In this document: piece by piece, positions 9,040 through 18,251 of the stretch
Position numbering within the stretch: position 1 is the first letter of the stretch
How the letters are laid out: every line of letters begins with the position of its first letter
Origin: Streptomyces rishiriensis
GTDB lineage: Bacteria; Actinomycetota; Actinomycetes; Streptomycetales; Streptomycetaceae
Length of the DNA stretch: 64,000 bases
Direction: 5' to 3'
Assembly: GCF_030815485.1 (NCBI RefSeq)
Contig: NZ_JAUSWV010000002.1
Span: forward strand, 1,116,001 to 1,180,000
Position numbers and translations under genes: made by a program
Notes under the pieces: model-generated
Told to the model about the DNA's origin: nothing
The model's input: the letters and a program-made list of their open reading frames with translations, nothing else
The model's database searches: none

Positions 9040-10440
9040 TCAGCGGCCGACGCCGATCAGGCCCGTCAGGCAGCGCCACAGCGACGAGCGCTGCCGGACC
9101 GCCGGACCGGGCAGCCCGGTCCCGGCGGGCTCCTCGGCTGGGGCCCGCGAGGACGGCGGCTCCGGCATCGTGGCCAGTTCGTACCGTACGGGCAGCGAGC
9201 GCAGGCCGCGCATGAAGGGCGAGGAGCGCCAGGGCAGTTGGTCGACGGGGAGAGCGAGGTCCAGGTGGGTGAACCGCTCGAACAGCCGGCTCACGCCGAC
9301 CGCCGCGACCGTCGAGGCGAGCTCGCGCGCCGGGCACTGGCGAGGGCCCGCACCCCAGGCCAGGTGCGCCCGGGTGCTGACCGTGGTGCCCGACTCCACG
9401 TGGCCGGCGAAGAGCGGGTCGGCGTGCGCCGCCGCGGCGGAGACCCACACCGGGTCGCCGGCCCGGATCGTGTAGTTCCCGAGCCGCGTGTCCTCGGCCG
9501 CGAAGCGCGGCACGAAGTTCACCAGCGGCGGCTTGCGCATGACCACCCGGTTCATGCTCTCCCGGACCATCCCGGCGGACAGGCTGGCCCGCACGCCGCC
9601 CTCACCCGAGATGACCTCGACCACCGTGTTGGATATGAGGATGCCGACATGGTCGGAGGTCATGCCCAGCAGCATGAACAGCTCTCGGGCGAGCTGCTCG
9701 AGCGAGAGTTCGGGATGCGCGGCCAGCAGGTACGAGGGGAAGTCCTCCCCCGGCTTCTCCCGCTTCCCCGCCGCCAGTTCGGCCAGCGCCGCCAGCAGCC
9801 GTTCGAGGGCCGGCTCCGCGTCCGGACCCGCGTCCAGTACCCGCCACATGTCCATCAGCGCGTCGTCACCCTGGGAACCGGGGAAGCCGAGCAGATGGCT
9901 GGCCACCATCAGCGGCAGAGGCCGGGAGAACTGGGCGGACAGGTCCGCCCAGCCCGTGCCGCCGGCCTGCCCCACCAGACTGATCAGTTCGTCGGCGTAG
10001 GCGCCGACGGCCGTCTTCAGCCTCTTGGCCTGCGGGTGGCGCGGGTCCTGGAACGGCTTGAGAGCCGCGTCCCAGGCCGTCCGCAGCGGCCGGTATCCGG
10101 GACCGCCCTGGATCAGCACATGGTTCACCTCCAGGGACGGTCCGAGCGGCCAGTCGGCCGGCACCCTGCCCTCCGAGCGGGCCCGCCACCTCTCCAGCCC
10201 CTTGGGCCACCCGGCGTCGTCCTGGAGCACCTCGAGCGACTCGCGGTAGCCCAGAACCAGCCAGGCGGGCACCCCCAGCAGGTCGACCGGCGCGACCGGA
10301 CCGTGCTGTTGCCTGAGCCGCTCGTACACGAGCGAGGGGCGCGTCTCGTAGTCCCGGGTCAGCAGCGGTTGCGGCGTGATCGTCTCCAGCCGCGCGCCGT
10401 CCAGGTCCACGGATCCGCCGTCGCCCACCTGCGATTCCAT
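9040..10440 (-). CDS. Cytochrome P450, atypical (CYP157-like)
   Basis: A 466-residue P450. The heme-ligand region is HLAWGAGPRQCPAREL, with the cysteine present but the usual FxxGxxxCxG altered to WxxGxxxCPA. The K-helix ExxR reads VVMR just before KPPLVNF, so the glutamate is lost. The I-helix (A/G)Gx(D/E)T acid-alcohol pair is replaced by LLGMTSDH. Loss of ExxR is known in the Streptomyces CYP157 family, and the N-terminal layout (RDYETRPSLVYERLR) fits it; the subfamily call is from memory. I chose the ATG at 10440 because GGAGG lies 11 bases upstream; a GTG at 10461 is possible. The gene is divergent from the acyl-CoA carboxylase gene with a 340-base shared control region. It may serve that lipid locus or be independent. 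Confidence 0.85.
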   Translation of the reverse strand: MESQVGDGGSVDLDGARLETITPQPLLTRDYETRPSLVYERLRQQHGPVAPVDLLGVPAWLVLGYRESLEVLQDDAGWPKGLERWRARSEGRVPADWPLGPSLEVNHVLIQGGPGYRPLRTAWDAALKPFQDPRHPQAKRLKTAVGAYADELISLVGQAGGTGWADLSAQFSRPLPLMVASHLLGFPGSQGDDALMDMWRVLDAGPDAEPALERLLAALAELAAGKREKPGEDFPSYLLAAHPELSLEQLARELFMLLGMTSDHVGILISNTVVEVISGEGGVRASLSAGMVRESMNRVVMRKPPLVNFVPRFAAEDTRLGNYTIRAGDPVWVSAAAAHADPLFAGHVESGTTVSTRAHLAWGAGPRQCPARELASTVAAVGVSRLFERFTHLDLALPVDQLPWRSSPFMRGLRSLPVRYELATMPEPPSSRAPAEEPAGTGLPGPAVRQRSSLWRCLTGLIGVGR

Positions 10441-10780
10441 TGCTCTGCCGCCCTCCGACACTCCCCGTACCGGCGCGTCTTCGTTCGGTGGCCGGAACCG
10501 GTCGGACCCTATCCCAGGACCCGCCCGCGGTGAACGACGGGGCAGGACCCCGCACGGCCCCGGAACCGCCGTCCGCGAGGGTGGCTGCGCCGCAACTCCA
10601 CTGAGCGCGGGCAGGGTTGACGCCCCCGACGCCGAGCCGCGCGAGCGTCCGGCGCCGCGCGCCTTGTCACGCCAGGACGAACCTCCGGGCCGGAGGACTC
10701 AACTCACGCAAACAGACCGGGTGATCCCTCCGGTTCTTCCCGCATCGCTGCCATATTCGAGAACCACTTCGGAGGTGGCT
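10441..10780. other. Divergent intergenic region between P450 and carboxylase genes
   Basis: These 340 bases hold no convincing gene. They must contain the start signals for both flanking genes. A strong GGAGG (10771-10775) serves the carboxylase GTG. A TTGACG at 10617 has no good -10 partner, so no promoter is called. Confidence 0.5.
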
Positions 10781-12397
10781 GTGACACGAGAGGCGACAAC
10801 ATCCGTGGCTACGGCGGCAGTTGCGGCGACGGCGAAGGAATCAGCGACAGCGACGAGCCCGGCGGACCGTCCCGCGGACCGCACCGCCGACCGCATCGCG
10901 GACCTGGAGCGCCGGCAGGCGAGGGCGGTGGTACCGGGCACGCCCAGGAGGCCCGGGGCGCTCGGTGCCCGGGAGCGGATCGAACGGCTGCTGGACGAGG
11001 GCTCCTTCACGGAGACCGGCGGGTTCGTCAGGGCGCGGTCCACGGGGGACGGCGCCCGCCGGCCGTACGGGGACGGAGTCGTGACCGGGTACGGCACGGT
11101 CGACGGACGTCCGGTCTGTGTGTTCGCCCAGGACTCGACCGTCTTCGGCGGCAGCATGGGCGAGGCCTTCGGTGAGAAGACCGTGGCCCTCATGGACCTC
11201 GCGCTGAAGACCGGCTGTCCGGTCATCGGGCTCAACGACTCGGGTGGCGCCCGGATCCAGGAGGGCGTCGCCTCGCTCGCCCTCTACGCCGAACTGGTGC
11301 GCCGCAACGTGCGGGCGTCCGGGGTCGTCCCGCAGATCTCGGTCGTCCTCGGCCCCTGCGCGGGCGGCGCCGCCTACTCGCCCGCCATCACCGACTTCAC
11401 CGTGATGGTGGACGGTGTCTCGCACATGTTCGTCACCGGGCCCGACGTCATCGAGGCCGTCACCGGGGAGCGCACCACCGCCGAGGAACTCGGCGGAGCC
11501 CGCGCCAGCAACTCCGTCAACGGCAACGCCCACTTCCTCGCCGCCGACGAGGAGGACGCCCTCGACACCGTGCGCGACCTGCTGTCCTACCTGCCCGCCA
11601 ACAACCTCGGGCGGCCGCCGGAATACGCCCCCGCGCCGGCTCCCGACGGGGCGGGGCTCGACACGCTGGTCCCCGACCGGACCGGCCAGGCGTACGACAT
11701 GCGCGAGATCCTGCGCACGGTCGTCGACGACGGCGAACTGCTGCACGTTCAGGAGCTGTTCGCGCCGAACATCATCTGCGCCCTGGCGCGGGTCGAGGGT
11801 GCCAGCGTCGGGATCGTCGCCAACCAGCCCCTGCACGCGGCCGGTGTCCTCGACATCGACGCCTCCGAGAAAGCGGCGCGGTTCGTGCGGTTCTGCGACG
11901 CGTTCGGCATCCCGCTGCTGACCTTCGCCGACGTCCCCGGCTACCTCTCCGGTGTCAGCCAGGAACAGGCCGGCATCATCCGGCGTGGCGCCAAGCTGCT
12001 GTACGCGTACGCCGAGGCGACCGTCCCGAAGATCACGGTGGTGGTGCGCAAGGCGTACGGGGGCGGGTACGCGGTGATGGGCTCCAAACACCTGGGCGCC
12101 GACCTCAACCTCGCCTGGCCCAGCGCCCGTATCGCCGTCATGGGCGCCGAGGGCGCCGTCGGCGTGCTGCACCGGCGTGAACTCGCCGCGTCCGACGATC
12201 CCGAGGCGCTGCGGGCCCGTCTCGTCGCCGCGTACGAGGCCACCCACGGGACGCCCTACCCCGCCGCCGAACGCGGGTACGTCGACGCCGTCATCGCCCC
12301 CCGCGACACCCGCGCGCACCTGTGCCGTGCCCTGCGCGCACTGCGCGGGAAGCGTGCCCCGATGCCGGAGCGCCGGCACGGCAACATCCCGCTCTGA
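10781..12397 (+). CDS. Acyl-CoA carboxylase beta (carboxyltransferase) subunit, AccD/PccB family
   Basis: This 538-residue protein starts at a GTG 5 bases after GGAGG; the frame stays open upstream but codes nothing recognisable. It carries both halves of a carboxyltransferase: the N-terminal acyl-CoA site (SGGARIQEGV, CAGGAAYSPA) and the C-terminal biotin site (GAEGAVGVLHRREL). It would transfer carboxylate from biotin to the alpha carbon of an acyl-CoA, with an alpha (biotin carboxylase) subunit encoded elsewhere. At the position that sets chain-length preference in PccB-type enzymes (YGGAYDVMGS, Asp for propionyl) it has YGGGYAVMGS, alanine 431. The first ~45 residues are an Ala/Thr-rich extension. 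The next two genes are a fatty acyl-AMP ligase and a Pks13-like synthase, so the likely job is making the carboxyacyl extender. Confidence 0.92.
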   Translation: MTREATTSVATAAVAATAKESATATSPADRPADRTADRIADLERRQARAVVPGTPRRPGALGARERIERLLDEGSFTETGGFVRARSTGDGARRPYGDGVVTGYGTVDGRPVCVFAQDSTVFGGSMGEAFGEKTVALMDLALKTGCPVIGLNDSGGARIQEGVASLALYAELVRRNVRASGVVPQISVVLGPCAGGAAYSPAITDFTVMVDGVSHMFVTGPDVIEAVTGERTTAEELGGARASNSVNGNAHFLAADEEDALDTVRDLLSYLPANNLGRPPEYAPAPAPDGAGLDTLVPDRTGQAYDMREILRTVVDDGELLHVQELFAPNIICALARVEGASVGIVANQPLHAAGVLDIDASEKAARFVRFCDAFGIPLLTFADVPGYLSGVSQEQAGIIRRGAKLLYAYAEATVPKITVVVRKAYGGGYAVMGSKHLGADLNLAWPSARIAVMGAEGAVGVLHRRELAASDDPEALRARLVAAYEATHGTPYPAAERGYVDAVIAPRDTRAHLCRALRALRGKRAPMPERRHGNIPL

Positions 12398-12465
12398 CCG
12401 CCCGACACCCCGCTTGAATCCGGCCGACCCGCCGGCCGACACCGCGCCGTGAGGAGCCCCGCCCG

Positions 12466-14202
12466 ATGGACAGCAGCCCCCCGCTCGCGCCCGCGTACCG
12501 GACTCTGCCCGAGTACCTGCGGCACTGGGCCGAAACCGCGCCGGAACGCCGGGCGTTCACCTTCGTCGACCACACCGCTCCGCACGCGCGGGGCGTACAC
12601 CGCACGCTGACCTGGCGGACGCTGGACCTGCGGGTCCGGGCGCTCGCGGCCCGGCTCGCCGAGGAGGCCGAGCCCGGGGCGCGAGCGGCCCTGCTGTGCC
12701 CGCAGGGAACGGAGTACGTCACCGCTTTCCTGGCGGCGCTGGCCGCCGGGCTGGTCGCGGTGCCGCTGTATCCGCCCGGCCTGCCCGGGCACGGGGACCG
12801 GCTCGCCGGGGTGCTGGCCGACGCGTGTCCCGCGGTCGTGGTGACCACGAGCCGGGGAATGCCGGAGGTGGCGGACCTCTGCGCGCGGGCGCAGGTTCCG
12901 GCCGTCGCGGTGGACCGGGTCGCCGACGCGGCCGACCGGGACCGGGTCGTGGCCGCCCCGGACGCCGGGGCGACCGCGTATCTGCAGTACACCTCCGGGT
13001 CGACCCGCGCCCCGGCGGGCGTGGAGATCACCCACGCCAACGTGGTCGCCAACGCCCGCCAGGCGCTGACCGCGTACGGCGCCGACACGGCCCCGGTGAC
13101 CTGCGTGGGCTGGCTGCCGCTCTACCACGACATGGGACTCGTGCTGAGTGTCGCGGCCCCCGTCGTCCAGGGCCGCCCGTCCGTTCTCATGGACCCGGCC
13201 GCGTTCCTGCACGAGCCGGTCCGCTGGCTGCGGCTGCTCGCCGCGCATCCGCGCGCGGTGAGCGCGGCGCCCAACTTCGCCTACGACTACTGCGTCGCCG
13301 CCGTGACCGACGCGCAGAAGGCGGAGCTGCGGCTGGACCGTGTCACCGCGCTGATCAACGGCAGTGAACCGGTCCGGCCCGGCACCGCCGACCGCTTCCA
13401 CGCGGCGTTCGCCGCCCAGGGTCTCGCAGCGGACGTCCACTGTCCGTCGTACGGGCTCGCCGAGGCGACCGTCTTCGTCAGCGCCGCCCGGCCCGGCGAG
13501 CCGCTGCGCCGGTTCGCCCTCGACCGGGACGCCCTCGCCGCCGGCAAGGCCCTGCCCGCGCGGCCCGACGACGCCGACGCCGTACGGCTGGCGGGCTGCG
13601 GCACCCCGGCGGGCCAGCAGGTCCGCGTCGTCGATCCCGTCTCGCGCGACGTGCTCGGCGAGGGGGAGGTCGGCGAGATCTGGGTGCGGGGTCCCAACGT
13701 GGGGCGCGGCTACTGGAACGACGAGGCCCGCAGCCGCCGGGTCTTCGACGCGCGGCCGGCCGGCGAGTCCGGCGGCTGGCTGCGCACCGGCGATCTGGGG
13801 ACGCTGCTGGACGGACAGCTGGTCGTGACCGGCCGGCTGAAGGACCTCATCGTCGTGGACGGCCGCAACCACTACCCCCAGGACGTGGAGGGCACCGTCC
13901 AGGAGGCGCATCCGGCGGTGCGGCGCGACCGGCTCGCCGCCTTCGGCGTCCCCGGCGACGCGGGTGAGCGCGTGGTCGTCGTGGCCGAGCACACGCGGGC
14001 GACGTCTCTGGACGGGATCGACGTGGCGGCCCTGGCGCGGGCCGTGCGCGCGGCCGTCTCCGCCCGGCACGGCCTGCGGCTCGCCGATGTCGTCCTGGTC
14101 GCCCCCGGCTCCGTGCCCCGGACCTCCAGCGGCAAGGTGGCGCGGGCCCTGACCCGGGCCCGGTATCTGGCGGGCGCCTTCGCGGCGGGGGCCGCCCGAT
14201 GA
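12466..14202 (+). CDS. Fatty acyl-AMP ligase (FAAL), FadD32-like
   Basis: The 578-residue adenylation enzyme has the P-loop TSGSTRAPAGVEITH, WLPLYHDMGL, SAAPNFAYDYC, LINGSEPV and YGLAEATVF in order. It also has RTGDLG, the FAAL signature DGRNHYPQDVE, and a C-terminal PRTSSGKVAR with the catalytic lysine. The RxPAGVEITH form and the APNFAY/INGSEPV context match mycobacterial and corynebacterial FadD32 rather than ordinary acyl-CoA synthetases. FAALs make acyl-AMP and pass the acyl chain directly to an ACP. The ATG at 12466 follows GAGGAG, 68 bases after the carboxylase. The stop overlaps the PKS start (ATGA), so ligase and synthase are co-translated, as expected for enzyme and its ACP partner. 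Confidence 0.93.
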   Translation: MDSSPPLAPAYRTLPEYLRHWAETAPERRAFTFVDHTAPHARGVHRTLTWRTLDLRVRALAARLAEEAEPGARAALLCPQGTEYVTAFLAALAAGLVAVPLYPPGLPGHGDRLAGVLADACPAVVVTTSRGMPEVADLCARAQVPAVAVDRVADAADRDRVVAAPDAGATAYLQYTSGSTRAPAGVEITHANVVANARQALTAYGADTAPVTCVGWLPLYHDMGLVLSVAAPVVQGRPSVLMDPAAFLHEPVRWLRLLAAHPRAVSAAPNFAYDYCVAAVTDAQKAELRLDRVTALINGSEPVRPGTADRFHAAFAAQGLAADVHCPSYGLAEATVFVSAARPGEPLRRFALDRDALAAGKALPARPDDADAVRLAGCGTPAGQQVRVVDPVSRDVLGEGEVGEIWVRGPNVGRGYWNDEARSRRVFDARPAGESGGWLRTGDLGTLLDGQLVVTGRLKDLIVVDGRNHYPQDVEGTVQEAHPAVRRDRLAAFGVPGDAGERVVVVAEHTRATSLDGIDVAALARAVRAAVSARHGLRLADVVLVAPGSVPRTSSGKVARALTRARYLAGAFAAGAAR

Positions 14203-17200
14203 GCGCCGTCGACGAGGGCGCGTTGCGCCGCCTGATCGCGGAGCGGGTCGCCGCCTGGAGCGGCACCGGCGAGGACGACGTGCCGATGGACCTGCCGCTG
14301 GCCGACCTCGGCCTGTCCTCGCGGGACGCCGTCGGCCTGGCCGGGGAACTGTCCCGGCTGACGGGCCGTGAGCTGCCGGCGACGCTGCTCTGGTCGGCGC
14401 CCACGCTGGACGCCCTGGTGGCCGAGCTGCGCGCCCCGGCCGCTCGGCACGTCCCCGCGACGCCCACCGCCACGCCCCCGGCGGCGAGCGGCGAGCCCGT
14501 CGCCGTCATCGGGGTCGGCTGCCGGCTGCCCGGTGGGGTGCGCGGCCCGGCCGACTACTGGCGGCTGCTGGAGGACGAGACGGACGCGATCGGACCGGTC
14601 CCCGCGGACCGGTGGCGGGACTTCACCGACTTCCCGCCCGCCGACGCGCCCGCGTACGGCGGTTACCTCGACGACATCGCCGGGTTCGACGCCGACTTCT
14701 TCCGCATCACCCCGCGCGAGGCCACGGTGATGGACCCGCAGCAGCGGATGCTCCTGGAGGTCGTCCAGGAGGCGCTGGATCACGCCGCCGTGCCGGCCGC
14801 CTCGCTGGGCGGCACGGCCACCGGCGTCTTCGTCGGCGTCTGCTCCCCGGAGTACGGGCAGCTCACCGGCGCGGCCGCGGCCGCCGTCGACCCGTGGGCC
14901 CCGGCGGGCGCGGCGCTCGGGGTGACCGCGGGGCGGCTGGCCTACGTCCTGGACACCCGCGGGCCGAGCATGGCCGTCGACACCGCCTGTTCGTCCTCGC
15001 TCGTCGCCGTGCACCACGCCTGTGTCAGTCTGCGCACCGGGGAGAGCGACCTGGCGATCGCCGCCGGGGTCAACCTGCTGCTGTCGCCCGTCGTCGGCGT
15101 CGCGTTCGCGCGGGCGGGCGCCCTCGCGCCGGACGGCCGCTGCAAGCCGTTCTCCGCGGTGGCCGACGGCATCGGACGCGGCGAGGGATGCGCGGCCGTC
15201 CTGCTGAAGCGGCTGTCCGACGCCGAGCGGGACGGTGATCGCGTCCTCGCGGTCGTCCGCGCCACCGCGGTGAACTCCGACGGCCGCTCCAACGGCCTTC
15301 TCGCCCCCAACCCGGTCGCCCAGCAGGCCCTGTTGAGGACCGCCTACGCGCGGGCGGGACTCGTCCCGGCGCAGATCGACTACGTCGAGGCGCACGGCAC
15401 CGGCACCCCGCTCGGCGATCCGATCGAGGCGGGCGCGCTCGGCACGGTCCTCTGCCCCGGCCGCGACCCCGACCAGCCGTTGCTGCTCGGCTCGGCCAAG
15501 GGCAACCTCGGGCACCTGGAGTCCGCGGCGGGCATCGCGGGCCTGGTGAAGACGGTCCTCGCGCTGCATCACGACCGCATTCCGGCGTCGCTGCACTGCG
15601 CGCACGGCAGCGCCCTGGACGACGTACGACTGCGGGTGGTGACCGAGCCGGAGCCGTGGCCCCGCTACGGCGGCACGGCCACCGCCGGGGTGTCCGCCTT
15701 CGGGTTCGGCGGTACCAACGCCCATGCGGTACTGGAGGAGTGGCGGCCCGACACGCTGCTGCCGCCCCCGGGCGACGAACCGGCCGCCCGGCTGTACCCG
15801 CTGTCCGACGTCGACACCGAGCGGGTCCGGGACACCGCGGCCCGGCTCGCCGGGTGGCTGCGTACCCCCGGGGGAGGCGGCGCCCGTCCGGCCGACGTGG
15901 CCCGTACCCTCGCCGGACGCACCGGCCGCGGACCGGTACGCGCCGCCGTCGTCGCCGATGGCCGGGAGGAACTGACCGACGCACTGGACGCGTTGGCGCA
16001 GGGCCGGCCGCACGCGCGGGTGCTGACCGGCGACCGCGATCGGGTCGGGCCCGGCCCGGTGTGGGTGTTCTCGGGCTACGGCAGCCAGTGGCCCGGCATG
16101 GGGCGCCGTCTGCTGGCCGAGGAACCGGCGTTCGCCGCCGCGGTACAGAAGCTCGACGCGCAGTTCGCCGTCGTCTGCGGCTTCTCGCTTCACGACCGGC
16201 TGGCCTCAGGGGCGGCACTCGACCGTGTGGAGATCGCCCAACCCGTCCTTTGCGGGATGCAGTTGGCGCTCGCGGAGTTGTGGCGCTCGTACGGCGCCGA
16301 ACCGGCGGCCGTGATCGGTCACTCGCTGGGCGAGGTGGCCGCTGCCGTCTGCGCGGGCGCCCTGGACGTGTCGGACGCGCTCCGGGTCGTCGCCGTGCGG
16401 GCCCGGCTGCTGAGCGGGCTGCGTGGCGGTGCGATGGCCGTCGTCGACCTGGACGACGGCGAACTGGACGACCTGGCGCGCGACTTCCGCGGCGTCGAGG
16501 TCGCCGTCCACTCCTCGCCCCGGCAGAAGGTCGTCACCGGCGACGAGGAGGCGGTCACCCGGCTCGTGCGCCGGCTCGGTGAGCGGGGCCGCGCCGCCCG
16601 GGCCATGCGGGTCGTCGGCGCCGGACACTCGCCCCAGGTGGACGCGCTGCTGCCGGAACTGACCGACGCGCTCGCCGACGTCCGGGGCAGGCCTGCGCGC
16701 GTCCCGGTCTACTCCACCGTCCTCGACGACCCGCGCGGCGACTGCCGGTTCGACGCCGCCCACTGGGCCGCCAATCTGCGCCGACCCGTGCGCCTGGACC
16801 GGGCCCTCGCGGCGGCCGCCGCCGACGGCCGCACCGCTTTCGTCGAGATCTCGCCCCATCCGGTCCTGGCCCGGCCGGTGACCGACACGGTGCCCGGCGC
16901 CCTCGTGGTGGGCACCATGCGCCGCGACGCGGACGGCTGCGCCGGATTCCTCTCGGAGCTGGGCGCCCTGTACGCCGCGGGCCTCCCGCCGGCCCGGCCG
17001 CCCGGCCGGGTCGTCGACGTGCCCGCACCGCGCTGGCGGCACACCCGGTACTGGTGGACGGACGGCCGGGCCCCCGTCACGACGACGGCAGCGGCGGCGG
17101 CGCGATGGGCCGGACCCGCCGCACCGGACGAGGAGACGGACGGCCACAGTTCGGTCGCCGCCCGCCTCGGCCACCACATCGCCGCCGTCACCGGCCATCC

Positions 17201-18242
17201 GACGGCCCGGGTCACGCCCGCCACGGCGCTGGCCGACCTCGGTCTGGACTCGCTGATGGCCGTCCGTGTCCGCACCGCCCTGGAACGCGAGTTCGGCATC
17301 GACCTGCCGCTGCGCGACCTGTTCGGTTCCGCCACCGTCGGGGAGGTGGCGGACCGCGTCCGCCAGGCCCTTCCCCCGACGGCGACGGCGTCCACGGCGG
17401 ACGAGAAGGCCGGGCCCGCCCCGCTGCGTGCCCTGCGCACCGCCGGCTCCCGGCCGCCGCTGTTCCTGTTCCACGCGGCCGGCGGCGGCGCCGACGTCTA
17501 CCGCCCACTCGTCGAACGGCTCGGGGACGACCGTCCGGTGCAGGGACTGGACCGGCTGGAAGACGCCCGTACCGTGCCGGAGAAGGCGCGCCGCTATGCC
17601 GAAACGATCGCCGCCGCCCGCCCCGACGGGCCCCTCCTGCTGGGCGGTTGGTCCTTCGGCGGCTTCCTCGCCCAGGAGACGGCCCGGCAGCTCACCGCCG
17701 CCGGACGAGTCGTCCCGCTCGTCGTCCTCATCGACTCCGTGCGCCCCCTCCTGGAACCCGGCCCCACGCCGCCCGACCGCGTCCGCGCGCATCTCACGGG
17801 GTTCGCCCGGCACGTCGCCGACGCCTACGGGGTCCGGCTGCGGCTGCCGTACGACGCTCTCGTGGCGATGGACGACGACCGCGAGCGCATCGACCGCGTG
17901 CTGCGGACCCTGCGCGCGGCCGTCGACGTACCGGCCGCCGCGCTGGAGCACCAGCGTGCCTCGTATCTGGACCTGAGGGTCGGCGAGGCCCACCGTCCGG
18001 GCCGCCACGACGGCCCGGTGATCCTGTACCGGGCCACCGGGCCGGCTCCGCACACCGTGCGCGACCCGGCGTACGAGCGGGACGACGAGACCCTCGGCTG
18101 GGACGAGGTGTGCCCGCGGCTGACGGTCGTACCGGTCCCGGGGCACCACCTCTCGCTGCTCGACCCGCCACACGTCGACGAGATCGCCGCCCATCTGCGG
18201 CGGGTCCTCGCCACGACGGGCGGACCCGCTGAACCGGACTGA
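14199..18242 (+). CDS. Pks13-like type I polyketide synthase, ACP-KS-AT-ACP-TE
   Basis: One 1347-residue chain with five domains. The N-terminal ACP has DLGLSS, carrier serine S41. The KS spans ~100-520, with C264 in DTACSSS, H399 in EAHGTGTP and H439 in NLGHLESAAG. The AT has S709 in GHSLGE; its usual HAFH/YASH specificity box reads GAGH. The C-terminal ACP has DLGLDS, S1018. The thioesterase has S1152 in GGWSFGG and H1316 in PGHHLS. There is no KR, DH or ER. This is the exact domain order of mycobacterial Pks13, which condenses a FadD32-activated fatty acid with a carboxylated acyl chain. At 1347 residues it is shorter than Pks13 (about 1700). Overlap with the FAAL gene and the upstream carboxylase support a two-chain condensation. 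The product is unknown and inferred to be a beta-keto lipid. Confidence 0.95.
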   Translation: MSAVDEGALRRLIAERVAAWSGTGEDDVPMDLPLADLGLSSRDAVGLAGELSRLTGRELPATLLWSAPTLDALVAELRAPAARHVPATPTATPPAASGEPVAVIGVGCRLPGGVRGPADYWRLLEDETDAIGPVPADRWRDFTDFPPADAPAYGGYLDDIAGFDADFFRITPREATVMDPQQRMLLEVVQEALDHAAVPAASLGGTATGVFVGVCSPEYGQLTGAAAAAVDPWAPAGAALGVTAGRLAYVLDTRGPSMAVDTACSSSLVAVHHACVSLRTGESDLAIAAGVNLLLSPVVGVAFARAGALAPDGRCKPFSAVADGIGRGEGCAAVLLKRLSDAERDGDRVLAVVRATAVNSDGRSNGLLAPNPVAQQALLRTAYARAGLVPAQIDYVEAHGTGTPLGDPIEAGALGTVLCPGRDPDQPLLLGSAKGNLGHLESAAGIAGLVKTVLALHHDRIPASLHCAHGSALDDVRLRVVTEPEPWPRYGGTATAGVSAFGFGGTNAHAVLEEWRPDTLLPPPGDEPAARLYPLSDVDTERVRDTAARLAGWLRTPGGGGARPADVARTLAGRTGRGPVRAAVVADGREELTDALDALAQGRPHARVLTGDRDRVGPGPVWVFSGYGSQWPGMGRRLLAEEPAFAAAVQKLDAQFAVVCGFSLHDRLASGAALDRVEIAQPVLCGMQLALAELWRSYGAEPAAVIGHSLGEVAAAVCAGALDVSDALRVVAVRARLLSGLRGGAMAVVDLDDGELDDLARDFRGVEVAVHSSPRQKVVTGDEEAVTRLVRRLGERGRAARAMRVVGAGHSPQVDALLPELTDALADVRGRPARVPVYSTVLDDPRGDCRFDAAHWAANLRRPVRLDRALAAAAADGRTAFVEISPHPVLARPVTDTVPGALVVGTMRRDADGCAGFLSELGALYAAGLPPARPPGRVVDVPAPRWRHTRYWWTDGRAPVTTTAAAAARWAGPAAPDEETDGHSSVAARLGHHIAAVTGHPTARVTPATALADLGLDSLMAVRVRTALEREFGIDLPLRDLFGSATVGEVADRVRQALPPTATASTADEKAGPAPLRALRTAGSRPPLFLFHAAGGGADVYRPLVERLGDDRPVQGLDRLEDARTVPEKARRYAETIAAARPDGPLLLGGWSFGGFLAQETARQLTAAGRVVPLVVLIDSVRPLLEPGPTPPDRVRAHLTGFARHVADAYGVRLRLPYDALVAMDDDRERIDRVLRTLRAAVDVPAAALEHQRASYLDLRVGEAHRPGRHDGPVILYRATGPAPHTVRDPAYERDDETLGWDEVCPRLTVVPVPGHHLSLLDPPHVDEIAAHLRRVLATTGGPAEPD

Positions 18243-18251
18243 GGAGCCGCC

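Noticed and set aside
10617..10622. TTGACG as a -35 box upstream of the carboxylase
   Set aside because: No acceptable -10 sequence occurs 16-19 bases downstream.
14199..18242. Interpretation as an ordinary modular antibiotic PKS
   Set aside because: A single module with ACP at both ends, a FAAL partner, no KR and a terminal TE fits the Pks13 plan; no further modules, tailoring set or resistance genes are adjacent.
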